Assembly (NCBI GenBank): GCA_013178275.1
Contig: JABLWZ010000012.1
Span: forward strand, 124,001 to 188,000
Reading direction: 5' to 3'
Origin: Bacillota bacterium
Lineage (GTDB): Bacteria > Bacillota > Ch66 > Ch109
Length of the DNA stretch: 64,000 nucleotides
A program made the position numbers and the translations under genes. Shown piece after piece: positions 17,068-26,543 of the stretch (its first letter is position 1; every line of letters begins with the position of its first letter). The notes under the pieces were generated by a model. That model did not search any database. It saw only the letters and a program-made list of their open reading frames with translations, and was not told the DNA's origin.

Positions 17068-17760
17068 TCATGTCCCGGCGCCGTTTCTATCCTCTCCACA
17101 CATCTCCCGCAGCGGGCACTCCCCGCAGCGGGGCTTTTTGCTCAGGCAGACCCGGTTGCCCAAGCCGTCTATCAGGGCGTGGTACTCGTTATAGATCTCC
17201 TCGCTTCCCCTGAGGTGGAGCATGAAGAAGTCCTGCATCTCCTGGTAACCGGCGTCCTCGGGCAAAAGCCGCAGCCGGCTGAAGATGCGCCGGGTATAGG
17301 CGTCGACCACGAACACCGGGTGCCGGCCCGCGTACAGCAGGATGGAGTCCACCGTTTCCGGACCCAACCCCCAGAGGGACAGCAGCTCCCCGCGCAGTTT
17401 CGCCCAGGGCTGGTCGAGCAGCCGGTACAGGTCCCCGTCGTAGTTTTCCACCAGGTAAGATACGAACCGTTTCAGCTTCCGAGCCTTGACCTGGTAGAAA
17501 CGGGTGGGTACGATCAGCACGGCCAACTCCTCCTCGCTGGCCTGGCGCATCCTCTCCAGCTCCAGCAGGCCCGCCCCGCGGAGGTTGTCGATGGCCTGCA
17601 CCACGTTGCGCCAGGCCACGTTCTGGGTAAGGATGGCGCCCACCACCACCTCCCAGTCGGTTTCCGCCGGCCACCACCCCCGCGGCCCGAAGTGGTCGAG
17701 CAGCCGGTCATAGATCAGCCGCAGTTTTTCCGCTTGCTTTTTACTTTTTCTACGCTGCAA
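17068..17760 (-). CDS. Endonuclease III-like DNA glycosylase (HhH-GPD, 4Fe-4S)
   Basis: 230-aa base-excision repair protein. LTQNVAWRNV near residue 50 and the helix-hairpin-helix LWGLGPETVDSILLYAG near 130 are present, with the catalytic Asp in VFVVDAYTRRI. The C-terminal loop C-x6-C-x2-C-x5-C (CLSKKPRCGECPLREMC) completes an FeS cluster site. The Lys of bifunctional Nth (normally in the HhH) is replaced here by Glu/Thr context, so it may be a MIG-like or monofunctional member rather than classical Nth. The TTG start lies 24 bp after the ABC permease stop, so it may share that transcript. Confidence 0.85.
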   Translation of the reverse strand: MQRRKSKKQAEKLRLIYDRLLDHFGPRGWWPAETDWEVVVGAILTQNVAWRNVVQAIDNLRGAGLLELERMRQASEEELAVLIVPTRFYQVKARKLKRFVSYLVENYDGDLYRLLDQPWAKLRGELLSLWGLGPETVDSILLYAGRHPVFVVDAYTRRIFSRLRLLPEDAGYQEMQDFFMLHLRGSEEIYNEYHALIDGLGNRVCLSKKPRCGECPLREMCGEDRNGAGT

Positions 17761-17784
17761 TTGCCGGTTCTCCCATCCATGCTG

Positions 17785-18972
17785 TTATTCATAGCGCAGG
17801 GCCTCGATCGGGCTGAGCTTGGCAGCCTTGCTCGCGGGGTAGATACCGAAGAAGATTCCCACCGCGGAGGAAAAACCGAATGCGAGCAGTAGGGTCGACA
17901 GCGAGAACCCGAAAGGCAGTTCGAGCACCGCCGAAAACAGGGCCGACAGTCCAGTCCCCAGCATCAGGCCGACGATGCCCCCCACCAGGCTGAGCACCAC
18001 CGCCTCTATCAGGAACTGGCGCAGAATATCCCGCCGCTTGGCGCCGACCGCGATGCGGATGCCGATCTCCCTGGTCCTCTCGGTGACCGACACCAGCATG
18101 ATGTTCATCACCCCGATACCGCCCACCACCAGAGAGATGCCGGCGATGGCCCCGATGACCATGGTCACTATCTCCATGGCCTTGTTGGCCGACTCCATCT
18201 GCTGTTCCAGGTTGAAGGCCTTGTAGCGGTCATTGTTGTGGTGCCGCTTGTGCAGCAGGTTTAGTATGTCCTTGATGGTGGAGTCTACAGTCTCCTTGCT
18301 GATGGCCTTCCCCTCGATCTCGTCCACCCGGTTGGAGGCGAAGATGTCCTCCCAGAGGGCCCGGGGGATGATCGCCTGCCCCTGCCGGTTGGGTCCCATC
18401 ATGCTCGAACCCTCCTCGGACACCCCGATCACCGTCACCGGCACCGAACGGATGACTATCCGCTGCCCGATCGGGGAGGCCGTGCCGAAGAGGTCCTCCG
18501 CCATCTTGGGGTTGATCACCGCCGCCCGGCGTCCGACCCGGGCGTCCGAGTCGCTGAAGAAGCTGCCCTGCTTCAGCTTGAGGTTGAAGACCTCCTGGTA
18601 GCTGGCGGTGGTCCCGATGATCATCCCCTGCTTGCTCTTGTACTGGGTCCTGGTCTCCGCGTATTCGTAAGAGCTGGGAGCGATAGCCTTGACCGTCTTC
18701 ACCTTGTCCTGGATGGCATCGATATCATCCAAGGTGATGCGCTCGTCCTGGCGCACCGTGTCACTGCTGACCGCCTCGGTGTAGACGATGAACAGGTTGG
18801 TACCGATCTTCTCCAGCTCGCTCATCAGTTTCGCCTTGCCGCCCTGCCCGATGGCCACAACCAGGATGACCGCCGCCACCCCGATTATTATTCCCAGCAT
18901 GGTCAGCCCGGCCCGGAGTTTGTTCGCCCACATCGCCTCCAGGGCTACGCGGATACTTTCAAGTAAGTTCAT
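17785..18972 (-). CDS. MacB-type ABC transporter permease
   Basis: 395 aa with the MacB/FtsX topology: helix 1 near residues 20-42 (LTMLGIIIGVAAVILVVAIGQ), a large extracytoplasmic domain (about 45-265), and three C-terminal helices (270-385) with GGIGVMNIMLVSVTERTREIGIR and ALRYE at the end. Such permeases act as mechanotransmitters with a separate ATPase and a MacA-like adaptor. All three are in this operon (19043-21266). The ATG start is preceded by a 70-bp spacer with repeat copy B. Confidence 0.93.
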   Translation of the reverse strand: MNLLESIRVALEAMWANKLRAGLTMLGIIIGVAAVILVVAIGQGGKAKLMSELEKIGTNLFIVYTEAVSSDTVRQDERITLDDIDAIQDKVKTVKAIAPSSYEYAETRTQYKSKQGMIIGTTASYQEVFNLKLKQGSFFSDSDARVGRRAAVINPKMAEDLFGTASPIGQRIVIRSVPVTVIGVSEEGSSMMGPNRQGQAIIPRALWEDIFASNRVDEIEGKAISKETVDSTIKDILNLLHKRHHNNDRYKAFNLEQQMESANKAMEIVTMVIGAIAGISLVVGGIGVMNIMLVSVTERTREIGIRIAVGAKRRDILRQFLIEAVVLSLVGGIVGLMLGTGLSALFSAVLELPFGFSLSTLLLAFGFSSAVGIFFGIYPASKAAKLSPIEALRYE

Positions 18973-18985
18973 ACTAAATACCTTC

Positions 18986-19034
18986 AGACTGCAAGTTTTT
19001 TTAACCTACCGATTAAGCTTTCTGTCGCTCCAAT
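18986..19034 (-). repeat. Dispersed spacer repeat, copy B (between ABC ATPase and permease)
   Basis: The core TGTCGCTCCAA is at 19023-19033 (plus). About 30 bp around it match copies A and C nearly exactly, and the part nearer the permease start is diverged. It fills most of the 70-bp spacer upstream of the permease gene. Confidence 0.7.
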
Positions 19035-19042
19035 GTTACAAA

Positions 19043-19828
<786 letters not shown>

Positions 19829-19915
19829 ACTGCGGTTCTCCAGATTTATCGATTAAGTTTTTTGTCGCTCCAATTATTAATGGTTCGATTATTGCCGCTG
19901 TGACTGGCGGTACCC
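19829..19915 (-). repeat. Dispersed spacer repeat, copy C (between adaptor and ABC ATPase)
   Basis: About 85 bp with the core TGTCGCTCCAA at 19863-19873 (plus). It matches copy A over almost its whole length, including a shared TGGTTCGATTATT segment and the GTACC-containing flank. It runs directly up to the ATG of the ATPase gene. Confidence 0.75.
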
Positions 19916-19982
19916 CTCAGGTCAAGCTCTATTTCGCCTCCAGCGATGTTGGTTCGTTTGAATAACAGTGGAGGATGTCGGC

Positions 19983-21266
19983 TCAGTCGAGCTTGGTCGG
20001 CTCCACCTTCACCGCCACTCCGTCTTTGACCTCCTCCGACGGGTTGAGTACGACCTGATCGCCTTCCGCGATCCCATCCAGTATCTGCACCTGGCTTTCA
20101 TCGCTCAGGCCGACCGTCACCTTGCAGAGCCTGGCGATACGGTCCTTCACCACGAAGACCTGCGGACCCTCGTCCTTTTCCACCAGTGCCTCGTACGGTA
20201 TGACCAGGGCCGACTCCTCCAGCCCGGTGGTGATCTCCACGTCGGCATTGGTCCCCGGTATCAGCCGGTTCTCACCCTCCACCGTCACTGTCACCGGGAC
20301 CACGGTCTGCTCCCCGCCGTTCTTGACCCGGATGACCGCCTGGGGGGCGATCGCGGTCAGGGTGCCTTTCTGCTTGGCCTTTTCGCTGGCCGCGCTGGTT
20401 ATCTCCACTGCCTGTCCGACGCGCAGGCGCCCGGCGTCCACCTCGCTGACCTCGGCCTCTATCTCCAGCTCGCTCAGGGACCCCAGGGTAACCAGGGCCT
20501 GGTCCTGAAGCACCATGTCCCCGGGTTTTATCTCCAGGCGCAGCACCCGTCCCCCGTTCACGGTCCTGATGGTGGCGTGTTCCAGCTTGTAGCGGGCCTG
20601 ATCCAGCGCCGCCCTGGCCTGTTCGGTCTGGGCTGCGCTGGCCCTAAGCGACGCCTCGCTGCCCGCGCGGGCCGCTGGGAGCTGCTCTACCGCCAGTTCG
20701 TACTGCGACTGCTTCAGTTCATAATCCAGCCGCGCCGCGTCCAGGTCCTGCTTCGAGGCGGCCCCCGCCTGATATAGTGTCTCCAGGGAATCGAGCTTCT
20801 GTTTGGCGTTGTCCCGGCTGGCCTCGAACTGGGCCAGGTTGGCCTCCGCCTGGGCCACCTCGTTCACCCGGGTCGAGGTCCGGGTCTTCTGCTCGTTCGC
20901 CTCCGCCAGGGTCAGGGCCGACTCCTGCTGCGCGACCGTCATCAGCAGCTGCTCGTCGTCGATCTGGGCCAGGACCTCGCCCGGGCCCACCTCCTGCCCC
21001 ACCTGCACCAGCACCTTGTTTATCTTGCCGCCGGTCACCGCGTAGATCACCTCGGGGTTTTTCACCCTCACCCGGCCGTCAGCGATCACTGTGGTCTGCA
21101 TCTTCTTCTTTTCCGCTATGCCGGTGGTCACCGCGACCCCCGGGGGGTTCTTGATGCGGTAGAGGTTCATCCACACCATCCCCACCAGCAGCAGGGCCAC
21201 CACCCCGATGATCAACGCTTTGCGGCTGGGAAGCCGCCCGCCGACTTTTGTCAAAAATCCACCCAT
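19983..21266 (-). CDS. MacA/HlyD-type membrane fusion (adaptor) protein
   Basis: About 427 aa. One N-terminal membrane helix (residues 18-38), then a lipoyl-like half (VLAQIDDEQLLMTVAQQESA), a long coiled-coil hairpin rich in Ala, Gln and Glu (about 105-215), the second lipoyl half (GGRVLRLEIKPGDMV) and beta-barrel and membrane-proximal parts to the C-terminus. This is the periplasmic adaptor fold; in a monoderm-like Firmicute it would span the wall. It is encoded directly upstream of the ABC pair. ATG at 21266 has GAGGGA 7 bases upstream; a GTG five codons earlier is less well placed. Confidence 0.92.
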   Translation of the reverse strand: MGGFLTKVGGRLPSRKALIIGVVALLLVGMVWMNLYRIKNPPGVAVTTGIAEKKKMQTTVIADGRVRVKNPEVIYAVTGGKINKVLVQVGQEVGPGEVLAQIDDEQLLMTVAQQESALTLAEANEQKTRTSTRVNEVAQAEANLAQFEASRDNAKQKLDSLETLYQAGAASKQDLDAARLDYELKQSQYELAVEQLPAARAGSEASLRASAAQTEQARAALDQARYKLEHATIRTVNGGRVLRLEIKPGDMVLQDQALVTLGSLSELEIEAEVSEVDAGRLRVGQAVEITSAASEKAKQKGTLTAIAPQAVIRVKNGGEQTVVPVTVTVEGENRLIPGTNADVEITTGLEESALVIPYEALVEKDEGPQVFVVKDRIARLCKVTVGLSDESQVQILDGIAEGDQVVLNPSEEVKDGVAVKVEPTKLD

Positions 21267-21333
21267 CAAACCATCCCTCACCGACGTTTAATCTATTTGA
21301 CTGAAACACCTGCACTTACTTTGGACGCCTGGA

Positions 21334-22041
21334 TCAACCCATCCCCGCCTGGCCGCCGAAGATCGAGCCGAGCGCCGATACCCCCACCGCGTAGATCAGC
21401 CACAGGACGAAGAGAAATCCTCCCACCTTTTTCGGGCTCTGTTTGAGCGCCAGACCGCCGCCTATCGCCATCAGCACCAGCGACCAGATGGTGAAGAAGT
21501 CGATCCGGGACAGAAACTGGTAGGCGAAACTGGTGGTAGCGCCGCTGGAGTAGAAAAGGGCCAGGCTGGTGCTGATGCGCATCATCTCCTGGGCCGTGGC
21601 GAACATCGCCAGTACGGAGGTGATGATTCCCCCAAGCATGGTGGGGAGCATCGACCAGGTAACCGCCGAGAAGACCGCCTTGAAGCTCCCCTCCCCCAGG
21701 GTGAACTGGCTGAAAAACTTCAGGAGGCCGGCGATGACCAGGATTATAATCGGAATCACTATCAAAGAGGACGCTAGGCCCGTGATCAGGGTAATTACTT
21801 TCATTGACGCCAACTGCTCGGCAGAGTATGACTGCCCCGTTTTTTGGAGTATCGCCAGCGATAACTCCCATGTCTTGTCCCTCAAAAGAAAAGTAAGTAT
21901 CAGGGTGACCGCCAGCTGCAGCAGCAAAACCACCAGGAACTTAGGCCTCTCGGCGATATCCCGAAAGGTCTCGACCGGACTGAAAAATACCCCCAGCAGC
22001 CGTTTCCCAAAACCCATGGGCTGCACCAGTTCTTCTGTCAC
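21334..22041 (-). CDS. YIP1-family membrane protein
   Basis: About 235 aa with five or so hydrophobic segments, beginning QPMGFGKRLLGVFFSPVETFRDI, which is typical of bacterial YIP1-domain proteins, followed by KPKFLVVLLLQL-like helix 1. The family has no settled biochemical role; in Firmicutes such genes often lie beside MacAB-like operons, as here (67 bp upstream of the adaptor). The GTG at 22041 has AGGGGGG 9 bases upstream, so the open frame upstream of it is probably untranslated leader. Confidence 0.8.
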   Translation of the reverse strand: MTEELVQPMGFGKRLLGVFFSPVETFRDIAERPKFLVVLLLQLAVTLILTFLLRDKTWELSLAILQKTGQSYSAEQLASMKVITLITGLASSLIVIPIIILVIAGLLKFFSQFTLGEGSFKAVFSAVTWSMLPTMLGGIITSVLAMFATAQEMMRISTSLALFYSSGATTSFAYQFLSRIDFFTIWSLVLMAIGGGLALKQSPKKVGGFLFVLWLIYAVGVSALGSIFGGQAGMG

Positions 22042-22080
22042 AACGATTACCCCCCTGTTCTTTTTTACGCTATCAGAAAG

Positions 22081-22109
22081 TATATAAGGGAACTTTCTGA
22101 TGCAAGCAA
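22081..22109 (-). promoter_or_regulatory. Possible promoter of the YIP1-MacA-MacB operon
   Basis: TTGCTT (22109-22104), a 17-bp spacer and TATATA (22086-22081) on the minus strand, about 40 bp upstream of the YIP1 gene start. The -35 is weak. Confidence 0.35.
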
Positions 22110-22289
22110 GTGCACTCCGAAGCAAGTGTAACTATGGTTCCTGCCTTCGGCAGTAACCTAGTTTTCTTCGCTACGGGCCCCCAGTTAATAACGGATAACT
22201 CGCCAGTTACGTTACATTAATTCTTGACAGTTGTTCATCCAGTATATACCACCAAGACCCATTTTATATGAATCCGGTCCCGCCCACAA

Positions 22290-22592
22290 TCATCTCCCAA
22301 GCATTACCAGCGCCAGCACCGCGCCGACGGCGGCGGCCGCTGCCGCGGTCAGAACGGCGGCCCGGATCCAGCCGCGGGTGATTATCCGGTACCGCGACTG
22401 GTAGACGGTCACCGCCAGCCCCGCCCCGATCACGATCCCCAGCAGGTCCCAGCAGCTCTCCTGCAGCCGCAGGGACCGGTACATAACATCCAGCAGGATG
22501 GCGAAACTGATCAGCTTGTAACCGAAAGAAAGGCTGGCGTTCTCCACTGCCGTGGTCCTTTCGTCCCGTTCCGGCATCTTATACTCGTTCAC
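22290..22592 (-). CDS. Small membrane protein paired with an XRE regulator
   Basis: 100 aa: a hydrophilic N-terminus with PERDERTTAVENAS, then three predicted membrane segments (about 25-45, 50-65, 75-98). Proteins with this N-terminal PERDER-like motif commonly follow a small XRE regulator. The GTG start overlaps the regulator stop by 4 bases (GTGA), so the two are translationally coupled. Function unknown. Confidence 0.75.
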   Translation of the reverse strand: MNEYKMPERDERTTAVENASLSFGYKLISFAILLDVMYRSLRLQESCWDLLGIVIGAGLAVTVYQSRYRIITRGWIRAAVLTAAAAAAVGAVLALVMLGR

Positions 22593-22810
22593 GGCTTTAC
22601 CTCCTCCAGGTAGAACAATTCCTCGAACCTCTTGCCCAGCTTCCCGGCCAGGATAAGCGCCAGCTTGGCCGAAGGGCAGTACTGTCCCGTCTCGATGGCG
22701 CCGATCGTCTGGCGGGTAACCCCGGCCATGGCGGCCAGGGCTTCCTGCGACAGGTTCTTCTCCGCCCGCGCCACCTTCATGCGGTTCCTGAACCTATACT
22801 CTTCGCTCAC
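22589..22810 (-). CDS. XRE-family small transcriptional regulator
   Basis: About 73 aa, almost entirely a Cro/CI helix-turn-helix: RMKVARAEKNLSQEALAAMA, GVTRQTIGAIETGQYCPSAKLAL, ending FEELFYLEE. GTG at 22810 is chosen because known relatives start a few residues before the RxKxxRAEKxLSQ motif. This GTG also overlaps the stop of a possible upstream small ORF. It probably controls its own expression and that of the membrane protein encoded after it. Confidence 0.85.
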   Translation of the reverse strand: MSEEYRFRNRMKVARAEKNLSQEALAAMAGVTRQTIGAIETGQYCPSAKLALILAGKLGKRFEELFYLEEVKP

Positions 22811-23010
22811 CGCACCATCCCCCACCACTTTTCATCAATTCCAGGATATACCCGGTTCCCGGCAATGTCAAGTATGCTTTGCATTTTGCTATTGAAACTT
22901 GTCATCTGGTAAGTTTTGGATTGCATATGAGCTGTTCCCAGGATCAATGTCGGCAGAAAGAACGCAGTTAGCAAAACGGTATAAACAAGCTCGAACGAGC
23001 CGACCTCCAC
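22807..23010 (-). CDS. Doubtful small hydrophobic ORF ahead of the XRE gene
   Basis: 67 codons from GTG, with a hydrophobic segment LVYTVLLTAFFLPTLILG near the N-terminus. Its stop overlaps the XRE start as GTGA, which would suit translational coupling. No family is recognised, and the Shine-Dalgarno is poor. It could equally be the leader region of the regulator. Confidence 0.25.
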   Translation of the reverse strand: MEVGSFELVYTVLLTAFFLPTLILGTAHMQSKTYQMTSFNSKMQSILDIAGNRVYPGIDEKWWGMVR

Positions 23011-23018
23011 AACTGGTA

Positions 23019-23050
23019 ATACAAAAAGACCAGGCTCATGCCTGGTCTTT
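23019..23050 (-). terminator. Intrinsic terminator of the 6S-like RNA
   Basis: Perfect 11-bp stem AAAGACCAGGC/GCCTGGTCTTT (23025-23035 and 23040-23050) with the loop TCAT, followed on the minus strand by TTTTTG. Confidence 0.9.
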
Positions 23051-23298
23051 CATTCGCGTTCTCTCTTCCTTTTGTCCGGTTTCTTCAAAGAAACCCCACC
23101 GATGCCGTGGGGCCGACGTTTTTGAACCTGCTCTCCAGCAGGTTGGTGCCCGCCTGGCGGCTTTTGATGTCCTCCCGAAGAGGCTTACCAGCCACCGTCA
23201 GAGACAAGGCTCCTATCGTTTTGGTGTTGGCTCAAAACGCATTCGGCTGCGACACGTACACAGCAGGGCGAAAATTGCTTTGGATAGATTCCTGTCAC
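23050..23298 (-). ncRNA. ssrS: Structured RNA, probably 6S RNA
   Basis: Non-coding region between aspS and the XRE pair with its own promoter and terminator. On the minus strand CCCTGCTG (23268-23261) pairs fully with CGGTGGGG (23101-23094) as a closing stem. GGTGGCT (23196-23190) pairs with AGCCGCC (23162-23156) as the apical stem, capped by CCTC-TTCG-GAGG. Small hairpins CGTTTTG/CAAAACG and AACCTGCT/AGCAGGTT (23144-23125) lie on the two sides of the central bubble. This closing stem, two-sided bubble and apical stem are the 6S RNA layout, which mimics an open promoter and binds sigma-A RNA polymerase. B. subtilis bsrA also lies beside aspS. The precise ends are uncertain; a mature form of about 200 nt would fit. 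Confidence 0.7.
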
Positions 23299-23304
23299 AT
23301 GCCT

Positions 23305-23333
23305 ATGATATCACATGCACCAAACTTTAGCAA
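23305..23333 (-). promoter_or_regulatory. Promoter of the 6S-like RNA
   Basis: TTGCTA (23333-23328), 17-bp spacer and TATCAT (23310-23305) on the minus strand; the predicted start is near 23298. It lies between the aspS stop and the structured region. Confidence 0.6.
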
Positions 23334-23395
23334 CCCAGCCGCGCCTGTCTGTCCTGTTTTTCTATTGGTTATAGTTATTTTGACAAATTAATTGT

Positions 23396-25207
23396 TTATT
23401 TATCCGCCTTTTTGTTTCCCGGCAGATCATTTTTGATATGCAGCTCCCGAAGCTGCTGCGGAGCCACCGGCGAAGGCGCGCCCGTCATCTGGCAGATGGC
23501 GCTGGCGGTCTTGGGGAAGGCTATGACGTCCCGGATCGAGGGCCTCCCCGCCATCAGCATGACCAGCCGGTCCAGTCCGAAGGCGATTCCGCCGTGAGGC
23601 GGGGTGCCGTACTCGAAGGCGTCCAGCATGAAGCCGAACTTCTCCTGGTAGTCCTCCTTCGAGTGTCCTAAAAGGGCGAACATCTTCTCCTGCACCGGCC
23701 GGCGGTGGATCCTGATGCTCCCGCCCCCGATCTCCACCCCGTTCAGGGTCAGGTCGTAGGCCTTGGCCCGCACCCGGCCGGGGTCGGTATCCATAAGCCC
23801 CAGGTCCTCGTCCACCGGGGAGGTGAAGGGATGGTGCATGGCTGCCCAGCGTTTTTCATCGGGGTCCCACTCCAGCAGCGGGAAGTCCAGTATCCAGGCG
23901 AAGCTGAGTTTCTGCGGGTCGGTGAGCCCCAGGCGCTGCCCGAACTCCGTGCGCAGGCGCCCCAGCACGTTGTGGGCCGCCGCCGGCTGGTCCGCGATCA
24001 CCAGCAGCAGGTCGCCCGTCTTGGCTCCCGCCTGCTCCAGCAGCTGCTGCATCACCTCGGGGGCGAAGAATTTGCTGATGGGAGACTTCACCCCGCCCGC
24101 CTGGCAGGCCAGCCAGGCCAGTCCGCGGGCCCCGAACGATGCGGCCAGCGGGATCAGGTCGTCCAGTTCCTTGCGGGTGTAGTCGGCTCCTCCCGGCACA
24201 GCAATGCACTTCACCACCCCGCCCTGTTCCAGGGCGGACTTGAAGACCTTGAAGTCGGAAAGCGCCGCGGCCTTGCTGATGTCCTTTATCTCCAGCCCGA
24301 ACCGCAGGTCGGGTTTGTCCGACCCGTATCGGGTCATGGCCTCATCGAAGGAGAGCCGGGGAAACGGCAGCGTCAGCTCGACTCCCAGCACCTCCCCGAA
24401 TATGTAGGCCGTAAGCTCCTCCATCATCGACAGCAGCTCGTCCCGCTCCATGAAGGAGACCTCCAGGTCGAGCTGGGTGAACTCAGGCTGGCGGTCAGCC
24501 CGCAGGTCCTCGTCTCGGAAACAGCGGGCGATCTGGAAGTACCGCTCCATACCCGCCACCATCAGCAGCTGCTTGAACTGCTGGGGCGACTGGGGAAGGG
24601 CGTAGTAGCTGCCGGGGTTGACCCGGCTGGGCACCAGATAGTCCCGCGCCCCCTCGGGGGTGCTCTTGGCTAATATCGGGGTCTCGACCTCGATGAACCC
24701 CTGACTGTTTAAAAACTCCCTCATCGCCAAGGCGACCCGGTGCCTCAGCATCAGGGCCTGCTGCATCTCGGGCCTCCTCAGGTCCAGGTAGCGGTAGCGC
24801 AGCCGCAGCAGCTCGTCCGCCGCCACCCCGTCCTCGATATAGAACGGCGGGGTCTTGGAGCGGTTCAGGATCTTCAGCTCCGACACCCTCACCTCGACCT
24901 CCCCGGTGTCCAGGTTGGGGTTGGCCGTACCCTCGGGGCGGGCCTCGACCTTACCCTTCACCGCTATCACGTACTCGCCGCGCAGGGTCGCCGCGCGCTC
25001 GAAGAACTCACTCCCGTTTTCCTGGTCGAAGACCACCTGCACGATGCCCGAACGGTCGCGCAGGTCGATGAAGATAAGTCCCCCATGGTCCCGGTTGGTC
25101 TGCACCCAACCCATCAGGCAGACGTCCTGCCCGAGATCGGACAGCCCCAGCTCTCCGCAGTTCCTGGTTCTCCTCCAGTTGTTCAGTCCTTCAGCTTCGA
25201 TTACCAT
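23396..25207 (-). CDS. aspS: Aspartyl-tRNA synthetase
   Basis: Class II aminoacyl-tRNA synthetase, about 603 aa. It has an N-terminal OB-fold anticodon domain ([25 protein letters not shown]), motif 2 as [18 protein letters not shown], a bacterial GAD insertion domain and motif 3 as [13 protein letters not shown]. Whether it also charges tRNA-Asn cannot be judged here. ATG at 25207 is 6 bp after the hisS stop, with GAGGAG upstream inside the end of hisS. The hisS-aspS order is standard in Firmicutes. Confidence 0.97.
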   Translation of the reverse strand: MVIEAEGLNNWRRTRNCGELGLSDLGQDVCLMGWVQTNRDHGGLIFIDLRDRSGIVQVVFDQENGSEFFERAATLRGEYVIAVKGKVEARPEGTANPNLDTGEVEVRVSELKILNRSKTPPFYIEDGVAADELLRLRYRYLDLRRPEMQQALMLRHRVALAMREFLNSQGFIEVETPILAKSTPEGARDYLVPSRVNPGSYYALPQSPQQFKQLLMVAGMERYFQIARCFRDEDLRADRQPEFTQLDLEVSFMERDELLSMMEELTAYIFGEVLGVELTLPFPRLSFDEAMTRYGSDKPDLRFGLEIKDISKAAALSDFKVFKSALEQGGVVKCIAVPGGADYTRKELDDLIPLAASFGARGLAWLACQAGGVKSPISKFFAPEVMQQLLEQAGAKTGDLLLVIADQPAAAHNVLGRLRTEFGQRLGLTDPQKLSFAWILDFPLLEWDPDEKRWAAMHHPFTSPVDEDLGLMDTDPGRVRAKAYDLTLNGVEIGGGSIRIHRRPVQEKMFALLGHSKEDYQEKFGFMLDAFEYGTPPHGGIAFGLDRLVMLMAGRPSIRDVIAFPKTASAICQMTGAPSPVAPQQLRELHIKNDLPGNKKADK

Positions 25208-25212
25208 CCTAC

Positions 25213-26502
25213 CTACCACTCCTCAACTTTATGCCGCATCCCGACCAGGCGCGCCAGCAGGTACTGTCCCGCCTGGTCCAGGGAAACCTCTTCCTGTTTG
25301 GCCTTGTCCATCTGCCGAACCGTGACCGCGCCGCGGCCCAGCTCGTCTCCTCCCACGATCACCACCAGCGGCGCGCCGCTCTTGCCCGCCGCCTTCATCT
25401 GGGCCTTCAGGCTGCGGCCCAGGTAGTCCATGTCCGCGGCTATCCCCAGGGACCGAAGCTGGTTCAACAGCTTCATCGCGGGGATACGGGCCCCGGGCTC
25501 CAGGGTCCCCACGTAAACCTCCAGGCCGGCCGTGTTGGGCGCCTCACCCCGCTGTTCTTCCAGCGCCAGCAGCACCCGCTCCATACCGAAGGCGAACCCG
25601 ACCCCGGGTGTCGGCGGCCCCCCGCAGGCCTCCACCAGGCCGTCGTAGCGTCCCCCGCCCCCGATCGAGTTTTGGGCCCCGATACCCGGAACCATCAGCT
25701 CGAAGGCGGTCATGGTGTAGTAGTCCAGCCCCCTCACCAGGCGTTTGTCGACCTGGTAGGCGACCTCCATCTCCTCCAGCCCCCGCTTGACCGCGGCGAA
25801 GTGCTCCGCGCAGGTATCGCAGAGGTAGTCCACCGGGGTGGGGGCATTCACGGTCAGCCTCTGGCACTTCTCGTTCTTGCAGTCCAGCACCCGCATGGGG
25901 TTGGTCTCCAAGCGGCGCTGGCAGTCCTCGCACAGGCTTCCCCGCACATTGTAGACATACTCCCGCAGCCCTTTCCGGTGCTCCGTCCGGCAAGTGGGAC
26001 ACCCCACGCTGTTTATATGCAGTTCCCACTCCTTCAGCCCCGCCTGCTGGCAGAAGCTGTTGGCCAGGGCGATCAGCTCCACGTCCAGGAGCGGGTCCCG
26101 CGTGCCCAGTACCTCCACGTCGAACTGGTGGAACTGCCGGAACCGCCCCGCCTGGGGCCGGTCGTAGCGGAACATGGGCCCCAGCAGAAAGAGCTTGATC
26201 GGCTGGGGCTGGCCGTACATCCCGTTCTCGATGTAGGCCCGGACGATGGCCGCGGTGGCCTCCGGCCTGAGTGTAAGGCTGGATTTGCCCCGGTCCATGA
26301 AGGTATACATCTCCTTCTCGACCACGTCGGTGGTCTCTCCCACCCCGCGGTTGAAAAGGATGGTGTGTTCGAATATGGGGGTCCGTATCTCCCCGTAACC
26401 ATACTCCCGGCACAGCCGGCGGATCTTCCCCTCCAGGGACTGCCACCGCTCGACCTGCCCCGGCAGTATGTCGTTGGTTCCTCGCGGCCTGTTGGTCAGC
26501 AT
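25213..26502 (-). CDS. hisS: Histidyl-tRNA synthetase
   Basis: Class II synthetase of 429 aa. It starts [14 protein letters not shown]. Motif 2 region is [18 protein letters not shown] and [16 protein letters not shown]; the His-A loop is [14 protein letters not shown] and [15 protein letters not shown] follows. Between residues 165 and 245 it carries four Cys pairs (CPTC, CEDC, CKNEKC, CDTC) in an insert, a likely metal site seen in many clostridial HisRS. ATG start with GAGGGTGG upstream. It precedes aspS in the same operon. Confidence 0.96.
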   Translation of the reverse strand: MLTNRPRGTNDILPGQVERWQSLEGKIRRLCREYGYGEIRTPIFEHTILFNRGVGETTDVVEKEMYTFMDRGKSSLTLRPEATAAIVRAYIENGMYGQPQPIKLFLLGPMFRYDRPQAGRFRQFHQFDVEVLGTRDPLLDVELIALANSFCQQAGLKEWELHINSVGCPTCRTEHRKGLREYVYNVRGSLCEDCQRRLETNPMRVLDCKNEKCQRLTVNAPTPVDYLCDTCAEHFAAVKRGLEEMEVAYQVDKRLVRGLDYYTMTAFELMVPGIGAQNSIGGGGRYDGLVEACGGPPTPGVGFAFGMERVLLALEEQRGEAPNTAGLEVYVGTLEPGARIPAMKLLNQLRSLGIAADMDYLGRSLKAQMKAAGKSGAPLVVIVGGDELGRGAVTVRQMDKAKQEEVSLDQAGQYLLARLVGMRHKVEEW

Positions 26503-26543
26503 TAATCCACCCTCAACCTTTCCGCCCAGAGAATACCAGTATT

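Noticed and set aside
22224-22250. TTGACA and TATATA on the plus strand
   Set aside because: Spacing is only 13 bp, and no plus-strand gene follows.
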